Positions 13,792 through 22,677 of a DNA stretch of 64,000 nucleotides are shown piece by piece; the stretch's first letter is position 1; each line of letters opens with the position of its first letter. The position numbers were made by a program, and so were the translations under genes. The notes under the pieces were generated by a model. It searched no databases. It was not told the DNA's origin and worked only from the letters and a program-made list of their open reading frames with translations. The stretch covers positions 403,501-467,500 of the forward strand of contig NZ_WNJL01000037.1 in the NCBI RefSeq assembly GCF_010378095.1, in the 5' to 3' direction. Source of the DNA: Acidithiobacillus ferrianus (GTDB taxonomy: Bacteria > Pseudomonadota > Gammaproteobacteria > Acidithiobacillales > Acidithiobacillaceae).

Positions 13792-14263
13792 GCCGCCAAG
13801 CGCCTATATAAAATGCGCTCCAAAAGCCAATAGAAAGACGCTTTACGGCATAGCAGAAACGGAAACAGGCGGCATCGGCGATCCCTTGCAACTGGTGGAT
13901 ACCAGCACATTGCGGGTTTATCGGCCAGCCAATCCGGGAAAAGCCTTGGCGATTATCCACCGCCTTGAAAAGCGCGGGCACAACGTGGCCATTGGCGCTT
14001 TCGGCCTGAAAAGCAGCAATTTCCCAGGGTGGCATATCCGCTCAATAAACGCCCTGAATACCTGCTTTGCGGCGAACTTTGCAGCAGGGCTGCTAAAGAA
14101 AAATGAAGGTTGGGCGTGGGGACAGGGTTACCGTGGAGCGCAAGCGCGCAATTTGGCATTGGCAGCATATACGACAGGGCAGTTAAGCCTGTCGAATGGC
14201 GGCGGCGCATATGTGAGCACCGTAGATTATTTTTCACAGCGGTATATAGGGAGCAAATCATGA
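13775..14263 (+). CDS. VirB1-like lytic transglycosylase, apparently without a signal peptide
   Basis: Protein of 162 residues; the start after AAAGGAG was chosen. The pattern fits the VirB1/lysozyme-like domain: a Cys-Ala-Pro opening, a helix with the likely catalytic Glu (YGIAETETGG), then the A...L...G.N characteristic stretch (IIHRLEKRGHNVAIGAFGLKSS), a Cys with Asn-Ala-Leu-Asn, and LALAAYTTGQ near the end. VirB1 opens the peptidoglycan for the conjugation channel. Oddly, no signal peptide is visible, and GLMQIN is changed to GAFGLKSS, so it may be divergent, exported by another route, or non-catalytic. Its stop overlaps the topoisomerase start by 4 bases. Confidence 0.65.
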   Translation: MHYQTEPPSAYIKCAPKANRKTLYGIAETETGGIGDPLQLVDTSTLRVYRPANPGKALAIIHRLEKRGHNVAIGAFGLKSSNFPGWHIRSINALNTCFAANFAAGLLKKNEGWAWGQGYRGAQARNLALAAYTTGQLSLSNGGGAYVSTVDYFSQRYIGSKS

Positions 14264-16260
14264 AACTGCTAATAGTTGAAAGCCCAACGAAGGCCAAGCA
14301 CATCCAGCATTTCCTTGGGGATGACTGGCAGGTAAAAGCGTCCATTGGACATGTAAGAGATCTGGAAAAATCAGGAGATAAGGCCTACGTCCGCCCGCCT
14401 GAATTTAAGATGAATTATTCGATTAGTGACGATAAAAAGGACACTGTGGCAAGTCTGAAAGCCGCAGCCGCAAAGGCGGATGGGGTCTATCTGGCGACCG
14501 ATCCGGATCGCGAAGGGGAAGCCATCGCCTGGCATCTCTGCCAGGTCTTGGGTATCCGCCCAGCGGACGCAAAGCGTGTCACTTATCAGGAAGTCACCGA
14601 AAGCGCCGTCAAAAAGGCCGTAGCCAATCCCCGCACCATGGACATGAAGCTGGTAGCCGCGCAGGAAGTCAGGCGCGGTCTCGATAGGATGGTTGGTTGG
14701 GAATGCTCCGGCCCTCTATCTAATGTAGTGGGATCCAAGGCCAGCGCCGGCCGCGTGCAGACGCCCGCCCTTCGCATCATTGTGGAGCGCGAGCAGGCCA
14801 TCAAAGCGTTCAAGCCCACTGCCTTTTTCCAGATCATGGCGCATATGCAAGGCGGCTGGCGTGCTGCATGGGTGGATGGTACTCAAGAGGGTGAGTATTT
14901 CCAGGATCGGCAGTTTGCCGATGCCTTGGCATATGCTCTGCCGGGCATGAACCTGGCTGTTACCCAGGCCGAGAGTAAGCCGGTGCGCCGGGCACCGCCG
15001 CCGCCGTTCACCACATCCACCTTACAGCAGGACGGCAGCCGCGCGCTGAAAATCGGCACGGAGGCCATCATGAAAGCCGCCCAAGCCCTTTTTGAACAGG
15101 GCGCCATCACCTATCACAGAACGGATAGCCCCAATCTTTCTGTAGAGGGCGAAACGTTACTGCGTAACGCTCTGCAATCCGCTGGGCTTCTCGTCATTCC
15201 CCAACCTCGGCGCTGGAAAGTGAAGGATGGCGCCCAAGAAGCCCATGAAGCGATCCGGCCCACGGATCCGGCAGAAGAAAACGCCGGGCAGGACGCCACC
15301 CAACAAGCGCTTTATCAACTGATTCTGAAAAGGGCACTGGCAAGCCAGATGCCCGATGCCGCCTACCAGCAAACATCTTGCGTGTTGGACGGCGGCGAGT
15401 TCCAAGGAAAAACCGCCATCTTTAAGGCCACAGGCTCAGTCATGACGGATCCGGGATGGCGCACTCTATACATAGAGAGCAGTGACGACGACGGCGAGCA
15501 GCCGGAGGCCGCAAACCCCGTGCCCGTGTTGTTACAGGGCGCCACAGAAACCCCGTCGCGCGGTGAAGTCCTTTCCAAGAGCACGAAGGCCCCGAGCCGG
15601 TTCACCGAAGCGACTTTAATAAAGGCTCTTGAGGACCATGGGGTAGGCCGCCCATCGACCTACGCGAGCATCATCAAGGTGCTTTTCGCACGCGGCTACA
15701 TGGAGCAGAAAGCCAGCAAGCCGCCCCTGTACCCGACCGTTCTGGGTGAAGCCGTAATCTCTGCCCTGTCTGGCAAGTTCGACTTTGCCGACCTGGACTG
15801 GACGCGCCAGGTGGAAGACGATTTGGACGCCATCACCCAGGGGCAAGCGCAGCCCCGCGCAACGATGCAGCGGGTGTGGGATTCGCTGCAACAGGGGCTT
15901 TCCAACATGCCCGCCGGGGCGGTTCCCGTAACGGAACCGTGCCCGGTCAATGGCTGCACCGGCCACGTCAAGCGCTTGGAGAGCAAGAACAAACCCGGCA
16001 ATTTCTTCTGGGCTTGTTCTATCAAAGATGGCCATGGCTTGCTCCAGGACGATGCCGGAAAACCCGGCCAACCCTTTGCGGATCGTCCGAAAGCCACCCC
16101 AGAAGCCGAAGGCCCCGCCTGCAAAAAGTGCAAGACACCCACCGGCAAGTTCTCCACAAAAACCGGCAAGCCTTACTACCGTTGTGCGAAGTGCAGCGGT
16201 GCATGGTGGCCAGATAAGGCGGACGAAACGGCGCTTGGCGAGAAGTGGAGGAAGCAATGA
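14260..16260 (+). CDS. topA: Type IA DNA topoisomerase carried by the mobile element
   Basis: Protein of 666 residues. The ATG at 14260 follows GGGAG and overlaps the previous stop. The Toprim domain has the N-terminal LLIVESPTKAKH and DPDREGEAIAWH acidic sites. The catalytic tyrosine is Tyr285 in ITYHRTDSPNL (usually YMRTDS). The C-terminus has two Cys4 zinc-ribbon-like units (CPVNGC...WAC and CKKCK...CAKC), both spaced for single-stranded DNA binding. It is shorter than chromosomal TopA (about 800-870), as expected for element-borne copies. It relaxes negative supercoils and may help plasmid replication, decatenation or recircularisation after transfer. Confidence 0.9.
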   Translation: MKLLIVESPTKAKHIQHFLGDDWQVKASIGHVRDLEKSGDKAYVRPPEFKMNYSISDDKKDTVASLKAAAAKADGVYLATDPDREGEAIAWHLCQVLGIRPADAKRVTYQEVTESAVKKAVANPRTMDMKLVAAQEVRRGLDRMVGWECSGPLSNVVGSKASAGRVQTPALRIIVEREQAIKAFKPTAFFQIMAHMQGGWRAAWVDGTQEGEYFQDRQFADALAYALPGMNLAVTQAESKPVRRAPPPPFTTSTLQQDGSRALKIGTEAIMKAAQALFEQGAITYHRTDSPNLSVEGETLLRNALQSAGLLVIPQPRRWKVKDGAQEAHEAIRPTDPAEENAGQDATQQALYQLILKRALASQMPDAAYQQTSCVLDGGEFQGKTAIFKATGSVMTDPGWRTLYIESSDDDGEQPEAANPVPVLLQGATETPSRGEVLSKSTKAPSRFTEATLIKALEDHGVGRPSTYASIIKVLFARGYMEQKASKPPLYPTVLGEAVISALSGKFDFADLDWTRQVEDDLDAITQGQAQPRATMQRVWDSLQQGLSNMPAGAVPVTEPCPVNGCTGHVKRLESKNKPGNFFWACSIKDGHGLLQDDAGKPGQPFADRPKATPEAEGPACKKCKTPTGKFSTKTGKPYYRCAKCSGAWWPDKADETALGEKWRKQ

Positions 16261-16284
16261 TATTTGGCAGCAAGTAATAGATGA
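16261..16284 (+). promoter_or_regulatory. Element-wide promoter-like motif, copy 11
   Basis: TATTTGGCA, GCAAG, TAATA, GATGA, starting right after the topoisomerase stop and 48 bases before the ATG at 16309. Confidence 0.6.
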
Positions 16285-16308
16285 CGATTAACCACCAGGA
16301 GACAGGTA

Positions 16309-16584
16309 ATGAAAGAGCCAAACGAAGCCGAAGCAGATGTGGTGAAGTTGTTGATGGATCTGTCCTACTTGAGCGCCATGATCGCGGTGGATATCGAGGA
16401 AGATAAGGCCGCCGGCATGGAGCGCCTAAGCCTGGAATTCGAGCAGTTGGATGACTTGCTGGCGGAAATTGACGAGCAGATGTTCAACTTCAACTTCGCC
16501 AGAAGCGCCCTCGCCAACCAGGTTTCAAAACGCGCCTTGCTGAAAATGAAAGACGTTTATCACACCCCCAAAACTGTGCAATAA
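16309..16584 (+). CDS. Small acidic helical protein of 91 residues
   Basis: The start follows CAGGAG. The product is helical throughout, with heptad-like leucines (LLMDLSYLSAMIAVDIEEDK, LEFEQLDDLLAEIDEQM), so it is probably a dimer or a partner protein. No family was recognised. It is co-transcribed with the next gene, 11 bases downstream. Confidence 0.55.
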   Translation: MKEPNEAEADVVKLLMDLSYLSAMIAVDIEEDKAAGMERLSLEFEQLDDLLAEIDEQMFNFNFARSALANQVSKRALLKMKDVYHTPKTVQ

Positions 16585-16595
16585 AGGAGACTGAC

Positions 16596-16832
16596 ATGAG
16601 CACCAGAAAACTGACGTATGAAATTGCTGGCGATATCCGCGACGGAAAAATAACCCTGGATGACGCCATGGAAACTTGGGGTCATGTCTTCGACCGGGAC
16701 GACCTGGAGGACGTTCTGGCAAGCCTGGATGCCTTGCGCCACGAGGAAGATGTGGATGGGGAAGACATCATCGTCATCCGCAATGATTCCTGGCAGCGCA
16801 CCTGGAGCGAAGAAGACTCACCCCCATCGTGA
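16596..16832 (+). CDS. Small acidic protein of 78 residues
   Basis: The ATG follows AAGGAG. The product is strongly acidic (DDLEDVLASLDALRHEEDVDGEDI) with a Trp-rich end and no membrane segment. It may pair with the acidic helical protein encoded just upstream. The operon ends at the terminator at 16852-16876. Confidence 0.55.
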   Translation: MSTRKLTYEIAGDIRDGKITLDDAMETWGHVFDRDDLEDVLASLDALRHEEDVDGEDIIVIRNDSWQRTWSEEDSPPS

Positions 16833-16851
16833 GCATCACGGAACACCACCC

Positions 16852-16876
16852 AACCCGGCCAAGCGCCGGGTTTTTT
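16852..16876 (+). terminator. Intrinsic terminator
   Basis: AACCCGGC-CAAGC-GCCGGGTT followed by TTTT. The stem is the same as at 12135, a sign of duplication within the element. Confidence 0.85.
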
Positions 16877-16924
16877 GTGTCTTGAGAGCCCCTTCCAAGG
16901 GGCTTCACCCCGTCTGAAAATTTT

Positions 16925-16948
16925 AATTTGGCAGTCTCCTATTGATGA
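16925..16948 (+). promoter_or_regulatory. Element-wide promoter-like motif, copy 12
   Basis: AATTTGGCA, GTCTC, CTATT, GATGA, 49 bases before the autotransporter ATG. Confidence 0.65.
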
Positions 16949-16973
16949 AGTTTAACCGAAAGGAGCAATACCA

Positions 16974-19436
16974 ATGAAGACGAAACAGATGCAGTTGAAA
17001 CCGAAAACCCTGATCTTGGCCCTTGCCCTGGCATTGGCGGCGCCAGCAGCGGACGCAACGGCATACACCGGCCAGCAAACCATCACCCAAAATACCACAG
17101 TGACCAACAGCGACACGTGGACTCCAACTTCCACTGCTTTTAATGGCACGGGTGGCGCCTCGCCCGTCCTGGATTTTAACTACAACTTCACCCCCTTGGC
17201 TCAGCCCGGATCCATCTCTGCCAGTTCTACTGTCAGCATGGGCCCAGTCTCGATGGCCACGAACGGCACTATTGAAGCGGATCCGAACAGTTCCGGCATT
17301 TCCCAGTTTTTGATCGACGGCAGCAATGCGGCTGGAGGCGGGGCGCTCACCGTTGAAGATCTTTCCACGTCCCAAAACCCGTATGCTGATTTGCAGATCG
17401 TCGGAAATCAGGCCTTGGGAGCGAGCGCCCTTGACCTTGGTGCTGGCATGTCCTTGACCATCGGGGACGGCGGCGGGACGCCGACCAGCGAAACGCTGGG
17501 TTCTGTAGACATGAAATCCGCAAGCACCGGCACCATCACCATGTTGGGCGGTAACCTGTCCACCCTTTCCCTGGTGGACAACGGACAGACGGCATCCACG
17601 GAAACGATCAACGGATACGGGTCGGTCTCCACCGACTTTCTACATGGCGGCATGCAGCCCACCGAAACGTTGCAAATCAGCGGTGGCGGACCGGACACCA
17701 TCTCCGTCCCCAACGGGGCAGCGTTTGATGTCACCATGGGAGGCGGAGATGCTAATAACATGGTGATTTTACCTGAAGGGGCAACGACAGAGGTCAATCT
17801 GGACGGCATCTTGACCCTGAACAATGGAAACGGCACGTTGTCCATCGAAAGCGGGAACACCGGCCAAGCCATTTTTACATCGAGTGGGGGTAGCGTGGAT
17901 GGGAACGTGTCCATGGCGGGCGCCGCGTCTTACCTGGTGCTGGTGGTTGATCCGGTCGGCTCCACTGGCTTGAGTATTTCTGGCGGCTATTCGCAGACTG
18001 GCGGATCCCTGGAAATCCCTATCTCACCGGCCCAGGCATGGGGGATGAATGTGGCGGGCAGTGCCGACATCACCGGCGGGAACCTGATCATCAACGGGGA
18101 AAAGGGGGCTTACACCAATGGGCACACCTATACCCTGATCAATGCCGGCACGTTGCTGAACTTTAAGGCCACACCATATTACGTCTACAACGGCGCGAGC
18201 GGCAACAGCATCGACGGGCTGAATCCGTACCTGAAAACGACCACCACCCAGGTTGATCTTTGTCTTGGGTCAACGTGCGTTGCTCAGCCGGCCAAGGCTC
18301 AGCCGGCGCCGTCGCAGCCGTCCCAGCCCATCATCCCGGCGGCACCGGTCATCCCGGTGGTGCATGTGGTCACCCCAGTCCAGGAGGCAAAGCCGGTCTT
18401 GGCCGACTCTGCAGGAGTGACCCAGGCGGCCATCCAAAATACGGCGCAAACCCTTGTCAGCACTGGCGTTGTGGGTGGTGGACCGCGTGGCGTCTGGTTG
18501 AAAACGCTGGGTGGATTCAGCAGCCAGAGCGGCTATTCCGGCATGAATTACGGGCTTTTGACAGGTTACGGCAAGTCGGTTGGACCAGATGGCCGTGACG
18601 TGTTTGGTGTGGCATTCTCAGCAGGCCAGGCGGGGCTTGGAACCGGCGCCAGCGACTTCACCCGCGCAAGCGACTATGGCTTGTGGGCGTACGGCACTTA
18701 CTACCCCCTGGCAAATCGTAGATGGAAAATCACGGGCGCCGTGGGCGGCGGCTTGTCCCAGAACACCCTTGAATCCACCGCGCTTGGTCTCCCACAGGTG
18801 GCAAACTTCGGGGGTGGCTTCATGGGCACCGAAGTGCGCGCAAGCTACTGGAAAACGCTGTCCAGCATGGACAACATCATCGTCAGCCCGCGCTTGTCAG
18901 TTGGTTGTAACCAGAGTTGGACGGGCGGCTATTCAACCCATGGCGGCGGCCCTCTGGATGTTGCGGTGAGCGGGCAGAGTGATGGCCAGTTGTACCTTTC
19001 ACCGGCCATCTTGGTAGGCAAAAAGTTCAACTACCGCAGCCAGAGCGGAAACCACACCATCTTTCCCCAGGTGCGGCTTGGCGCTGTTGAAAATATCGGC
19101 CCCAACCCCAGCGCGGAGATCAGCTCAGGCCAAGTGGCCGGGCAGGTGCAAGGACTTGCCTATCCCCATCTTCAGGGCATGGCCGAAGCGCGGCTCGACG
19201 TAATCAGCCACACGAGCTACTCAAAAGGCCTTATGTCTTGGAGCCAGTCAGTATGTACTGGTACCCTTCGGCTGATCCCCGGAGCGAGGCAAGATAGATT
19301 GTTAGTAGGCCAAGGAATTGATCCTGTCCGACAGATTAATCACTTGCCTCAACTTTGCCACCCAGTTCGGACGGTATCCGAGGCCTGCATTGCGCATGAG
19401 CCTGCACAGATAAGGATGAACCGGCATGGTCCGTAG
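16974..19436 (+). pseudogene. Autotransporter adhesin gene, 3' end replaced by an IS110 insertion
   Basis: The start follows AAAGGAG and opens a long Sec signal (about residues 1-28, ending PAADA). The passenger (about 30-430) is Thr/Ser/Gly/Asn-rich with repeated beta-helix-like strands. A Pro/Ala linker (AQPAPSQPSQPIIPAAPVIP) leads to a C-terminal beta-barrel that begins near GVWLKTLGGFSSQSGYSG. The barrel reads normally to about residue 755 (MAEARLDVISHTSYSKGL, ending near 19230), then runs into IS110 DNA and stops at 19436. The last barrel strand or strands are lost, so export of the passenger is probably abolished. Motif copy 12 shows it belongs to the element; an adhesin here would aid mating-pair contact. 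Confidence 0.75.
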
Positions 19437-19464
19437 ATCGCCATTATGCTAGGCAAGGAGGCTT
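19250..19464 (+). ncRNA. Candidate IS110 bridge RNA region
   Basis: IS110-group elements encode a structured bridge RNA in the long non-coding left end, which pairs with donor and target DNA. This 215-base stretch lies in that place. It holds a long-range perfect pairing GAGGCAAG/CTTGCCTC (19286-19293 with 19343-19350) and a local hairpin TCGGA-CGGTA-TCCGA (19367-19381). The loop guide sequences were not resolved by eye. Confidence 0.5.
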
Positions 19465-20436
19465 ATGATGATGGATCCCGTTTCCTGTGTTGGTATTGAC
19501 GTAGCCAAAGCTAAATTCGATGTTGCCCTGCTGAAACCCCATGGTAAATATCGCAGCAAGGTCTTTCCCAATAATTCTGAGGGGTTCCGGCAATTCCGGG
19601 ATTGGTTGGAGAAGCAGGAGGCCCTCAAGGCTCACATCTGCATGGAAACGACTGGCGCCTATGGCCGAAGCCTGGCGCGCTTTCTGGCGCAACAACAGTT
19701 ACTGATCAGTGTGATGAATCCTGCCTTGATTCACGCCTTTGGTAAAACCGAGCTGTCCCGGGCCAAAACAGACAAAGCGGACGCCCGGCTCATTGCCCGC
19801 TATTGCCAGATGCACAGACCTGCCCCATGGGTACCGCCGACAGAAGCAATCGTTACCCTCCAGGCTTTGGTACAGCGTCTGGATGATCTTCTGGGTATGC
19901 AGAACATGGAAAACAATCGCCTCGAAATGGCAGAGCCTGCCGCTCGCGCGTCCATTGAAGCCCTTTTGCTCACCATCCATCAGCAAATTGATACCGTCCG
20001 CAGACAAATCCAGGATCATATGGACCATCACCCGGACCTGAAATCCCAAAAGGCGCTCCTGCTGAGTATTCCCGGCATCGGCGAGGCCACCGCAGCCATG
20101 CTGCTGGCTTTCCTCAGTCCGCTCACGCGCTTTCATTCCGCTAAACAGGTCGTCGCCTATGCGGGACTCAACCCGCGTATTCGTGAGTCGGGCCAGTGGG
20201 CCGGTAAAAGCCATATTGCCAAGGCAGGCAATGTTCTTCTACGCAAGGCGCTGTACCTGCCAGCCGTAGTAGCCAAACGGTACAATCCAGTGATCGCCGC
20301 CTTTTGCGACCGGTTGCTGGCACGGGGTAAATGCCCTATGCAGGTCATTGTGGCTGCCATGCGCAGGCTGCTGCATATCGCCTTCGGTGTGCTCAAATCG
20401 GGGCAACCATTCAATCCCAATCATGCCCTTGCATAA
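19465..20436 (+). CDS. IS110-family DEDD transposase
   Basis: Protein of 323 residues, complete, starting after AAGGAGG. The N-terminal RuvC-like DEDD domain shows GIDVAKAKFD, METTGAYG and the KTDKADA motif. A helical linker follows. The C-terminal Transposase_20 domain has SIPGIGEATAAMLLAF, YAGLNPRIRESG and the catalytic-serine region near GKSHIAKAGN. The enzyme recombines DNA guided by a bridge RNA and leaves no or very short target duplications. The reading frame is intact, so the element may still move. Confidence 0.92.
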   Translation: MMMDPVSCVGIDVAKAKFDVALLKPHGKYRSKVFPNNSEGFRQFRDWLEKQEALKAHICMETTGAYGRSLARFLAQQQLLISVMNPALIHAFGKTELSRAKTDKADARLIARYCQMHRPAPWVPPTEAIVTLQALVQRLDDLLGMQNMENNRLEMAEPAARASIEALLLTIHQQIDTVRRQIQDHMDHHPDLKSQKALLLSIPGIGEATAAMLLAFLSPLTRFHSAKQVVAYAGLNPRIRESGQWAGKSHIAKAGNVLLRKALYLPAVVAKRYNPVIAAFCDRLLARGKCPMQVIVAAMRRLLHIAFGVLKSGQPFNPNHALA

Positions 20437-20449
20437 ACCGGTTCAAGAC

Positions 20450-20602
20450 GGTATCTGTCGGGGCGGCTATCATGTGCTCTACCAGCGCCTGCCCAAGATC
20501 GATGTGCTCGTGTGGGATGACTGGGGGCTGGAAACCCTGACTGATCGGAGCCGACATGACCGCCTGGAGATCCTGGATGACCGTTACCAAACCGGTTCCA
20601 CC
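20450..20602 (+). pseudogene. istB: Remnant of an IS21-family istB ATPase gene
   Basis: A frame running from GRG-like residues through YQRLPKIDVLVWDDWGL, ETLTDRSRHDRLEILDDRY and GSTL matches the Walker B and following region of the IstB helper ATPase (usual form DVLIIDDWGL...DRY..RSTL). Both ends are missing: the left is cut by IS110 and the right diverges after GSTL. Only about 50 of roughly 250 codons survive. It records an older IS21 insertion at the edge of the element. Confidence 0.7.
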
Positions 20603-20663
20603 CTAAACACCACAAAAGCCAACAAGCACCCCAGTCCGTGCCGACTGAGCCGCATCAAACGTA

Positions 20664-21443
20664 TCATCGCGCCACCGTCACCGGCGTACCGATGTGCATC
20701 ATTCCATAGGCCCTTTGTGCCGCCTTTAACGGTAGCTCCACACAACCGTTACTTTGCCGAAACCCGTACGCAAGACGTGGGAAATAGTGTACCGCACGGC
20801 CATCCCAGAAATAATTGACGAAGCGCACGCCTGAATCGTTATAACACTCGCCATGGGGAAAACAACCGGTCATTCGCGTACTCAGAAAGCGCGCGTAGAC
20901 TGCCCAGGTACCGTTGGGGGTGATCGCACCGGGCACCCCGGTATTGGTCAGACTTTGCAACACCCATTTACCCCTATTCGTTTTCGCGTTGTACCGCCAA
21001 ATGGACAAAGTTTCTGGCGTACCTTTGCGCACATAAACCCACACAAACGGCTTTGGCGCGCCTTCCCCGTGCCGATGGGCGGCAAGGACGGCCGCATAAA
21101 GGCGATGGCGGTTGCCCTGATCAAACCAGTCGCTGCTTTGGTTAGACCATGGCAGTCCGTGCACCTTGGCAAAAAAATCCAGGGCACCGAAGAGCAAGGG
21201 CGATCCAGGAGAATCCGGGGTGAGCGCCTGCAGTGCGGACGGCGTGCCTGACGGCCATAACCACCAAATTTGTGGATTTGCCCCGCGTAACCCGGTCCAG
21301 CCCACTTGGCCGGGCAAATAGTGCATTTGCACGAGCGCGCGGGCAGCGCGCAACCAAGCCGGTGCCAGCGCTATTGCCGCGGGTGCGCCGCCAGTAGCAG
21401 AAGCAAGCCACAGCAGGAACATCGGAATCCATACCCTTTTCAT
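20664..21443 (-). CDS. L,D-transpeptidase (YkuD family), exported
   Basis: Protein of 259 residues. The ATG at 21443 overlaps the stop of the dehydrogenase gene (ATGA), and this start gives a clean signal peptide (MKRVWIPMFLLWLASATGGA). The C-terminal domain carries the YkuD signature, His in VHYFPRLAYGF and the catalytic Cys in SNGCVELP, for cross-linking peptidoglycan through meso-diaminopimelate or anchoring proteins to it. The middle (SIWRYNAKTNRGKWVLQS, GTWAVYARF) fits the beta-sandwich core. It is translationally coupled to an unrelated dehydrogenase, so the operon may be a lineage-specific arrangement. Confidence 0.82.
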   Translation of the reverse strand: MKRVWIPMFLLWLASATGGAPAAIALAPAWLRAARALVQMHYLPGQVGWTGLRGANPQIWWLWPSGTPSALQALTPDSPGSPLLFGALDFFAKVHGLPWSNQSSDWFDQGNRHRLYAAVLAAHRHGEGAPKPFVWVYVRKGTPETLSIWRYNAKTNRGKWVLQSLTNTGVPGAITPNGTWAVYARFLSTRMTGCFPHGECYNDSGVRFVNYFWDGRAVHYFPRLAYGFRQSNGCVELPLKAAQRAYGMMHIGTPVTVAR

Positions 21444-22447
21444 GTCTCGCGTTCCTGCCATGCCCCCATAACCAGCGCCGCCGCACCGTGGATCGCGCCG
21501 CGCCTGAGATCCGCTAACGCGACATTTGCCTTGGCCAAGGGATACGTCGTGATATGGCTTTGCACCGGAACGCGCCGTGCCAGTGGGAAATAGTCCTCAG
21601 CATCTTTGCGCGTCAGATTGGCAATAGATCGCACCTGTCGCTCCTCCCAGAGTAAGGAATAGGGGAAAGCTGGGATATCCGACATGTGAATCCCCGCACT
21701 GATCACCATGCCACCCTTCTTAACCGCCCGAAGCGCAACAGGTATCAGGGCTCCAACCGGCGCAAACAAAATTGCCGCATCCAGCGGTTGCGGCGGTAGG
21801 ATATCCGATCCACCTACCCACACGGCCCCCAATTTAATCGCCAAATTCTGGGCCTCACTATCGCCGGGGCGGGTAAATGCATAGACCTCCATGCCCTGGT
21901 AACGTGCTACCTGAATCAGTAAATGTGCGGCGGCGCCGAATCCATAAAGACCCAGGCGTCGGCTCCCCTCCGCAAAACGCAAGGCCCGAAAGCCGATGAG
22001 TCCTGCACACAGCAGCGGGGCACCTTCCGGATTGGCGTAAATGTCTGGAAGAGGGAAGCAGTAACGCGCATCGGCAACCATATATTCGGCATAACCGCCA
22101 TCCACGGTGTAACCATGAAAACGCGCCTGCTCACAAAGATTCTCCAGCCCTGCGCGACAATATTCGCAGGCACCGCAAGTCCATGCGAGCCAGGGAATCC
22201 CCACCATCTGTCCATTCTGTAAGGAAATATCGGGGCTTCCTACCGATTCTATCTGGCCGACTACTTCATGGCCGGGAACGAGTGGTAGTTTGGGGTTCGG
22301 CAATTCACCGTCCACTACATGCAGATCGGTACGGCATACTCCGCACGCCAGTATTTTTACCTGGACCTGACCGGGCTGTGGCTGCAGCCGTGGCAATTCA
22401 GTGAGCACCAAAGGCTTACCCACCTCTTCCAGAACCATGGCATGCAT
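21440..22447 (-). CDS. Zinc-dependent alcohol dehydrogenase (MDR superfamily)
   Basis: Protein of 335 residues. The ATG at 22447 was chosen because AAAAGGAGG precedes it, and upstream codons show no protein signature. The catalytic zinc site has Cys in ACGVCRTDLHVVDG and GHEVVG. The structural zinc loop is CGACEYCRAGLENLC. The cofactor-binding domain carries GLYGFGAAAHLLIQVA (GxGxxx-like). The family oxidises alcohols or reduces aldehydes with NAD(P). The closest type is the CAD/ADH-A group with long zinc loops (AdhP-like). The substrate is unknown. Confidence 0.88.
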   Translation of the reverse strand: MHAMVLEEVGKPLVLTELPRLQPQPGQVQVKILACGVCRTDLHVVDGELPNPKLPLVPGHEVVGQIESVGSPDISLQNGQMVGIPWLAWTCGACEYCRAGLENLCEQARFHGYTVDGGYAEYMVADARYCFPLPDIYANPEGAPLLCAGLIGFRALRFAEGSRRLGLYGFGAAAHLLIQVARYQGMEVYAFTRPGDSEAQNLAIKLGAVWVGGSDILPPQPLDAAILFAPVGALIPVALRAVKKGGMVISAGIHMSDIPAFPYSLLWEERQVRSIANLTRKDAEDYFPLARRVPVQSHITTYPLAKANVALADLRRGAIHGAAALVMGAWQERET

Positions 22448-22677
22448 GAAACCTCCTTTTAATCGCCACATATCTTCCATGTAGACGCACCACCGCGGAT
22501 TTACAGAAAGCAACAAGCCTGACTCCGCAAATTGTAGACCAGTCAGCGATGGTCTCGTCGCCAGCCATGGCACAGAGGGCGGCGCCCGCCCACCCACAAC
22601 ACCCGCCACGACAGGGGCACTCCGTATGGAACCGCAGAGTGATGCACACGACCCTGGTGCGGAAATCTACTGCTATA

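Larger units (their letters stand above)
19230..20450 (+). mobile_element. IS110-family insertion sequence
   Basis: It contains one complete DEDD transposase gene and about 200 bases of non-coding DNA upstream of it. The left end is placed near 19230, where the autotransporter barrel reading breaks. The right end is placed just before the istB remnant near 20450. Exact ends cannot be fixed because IS110 elements usually lack clear terminal inverted repeats. Confidence 0.75.

Noticed and set aside
14150..14173. A further AATTTGGCA inside the transglycosylase-like gene
   Set aside because: The second half (AGCAT, ATACG) does not fit and it lies in coding sequence 110 bases before topA; not counted as a motif copy.
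2380..16948. The repeated motif as a sigma-54 promoter
   Set aside because: GGCA followed by a five-base gap looks like the -24 box, but the required GC at -12 is absent in nearly all copies (TT or TA instead).
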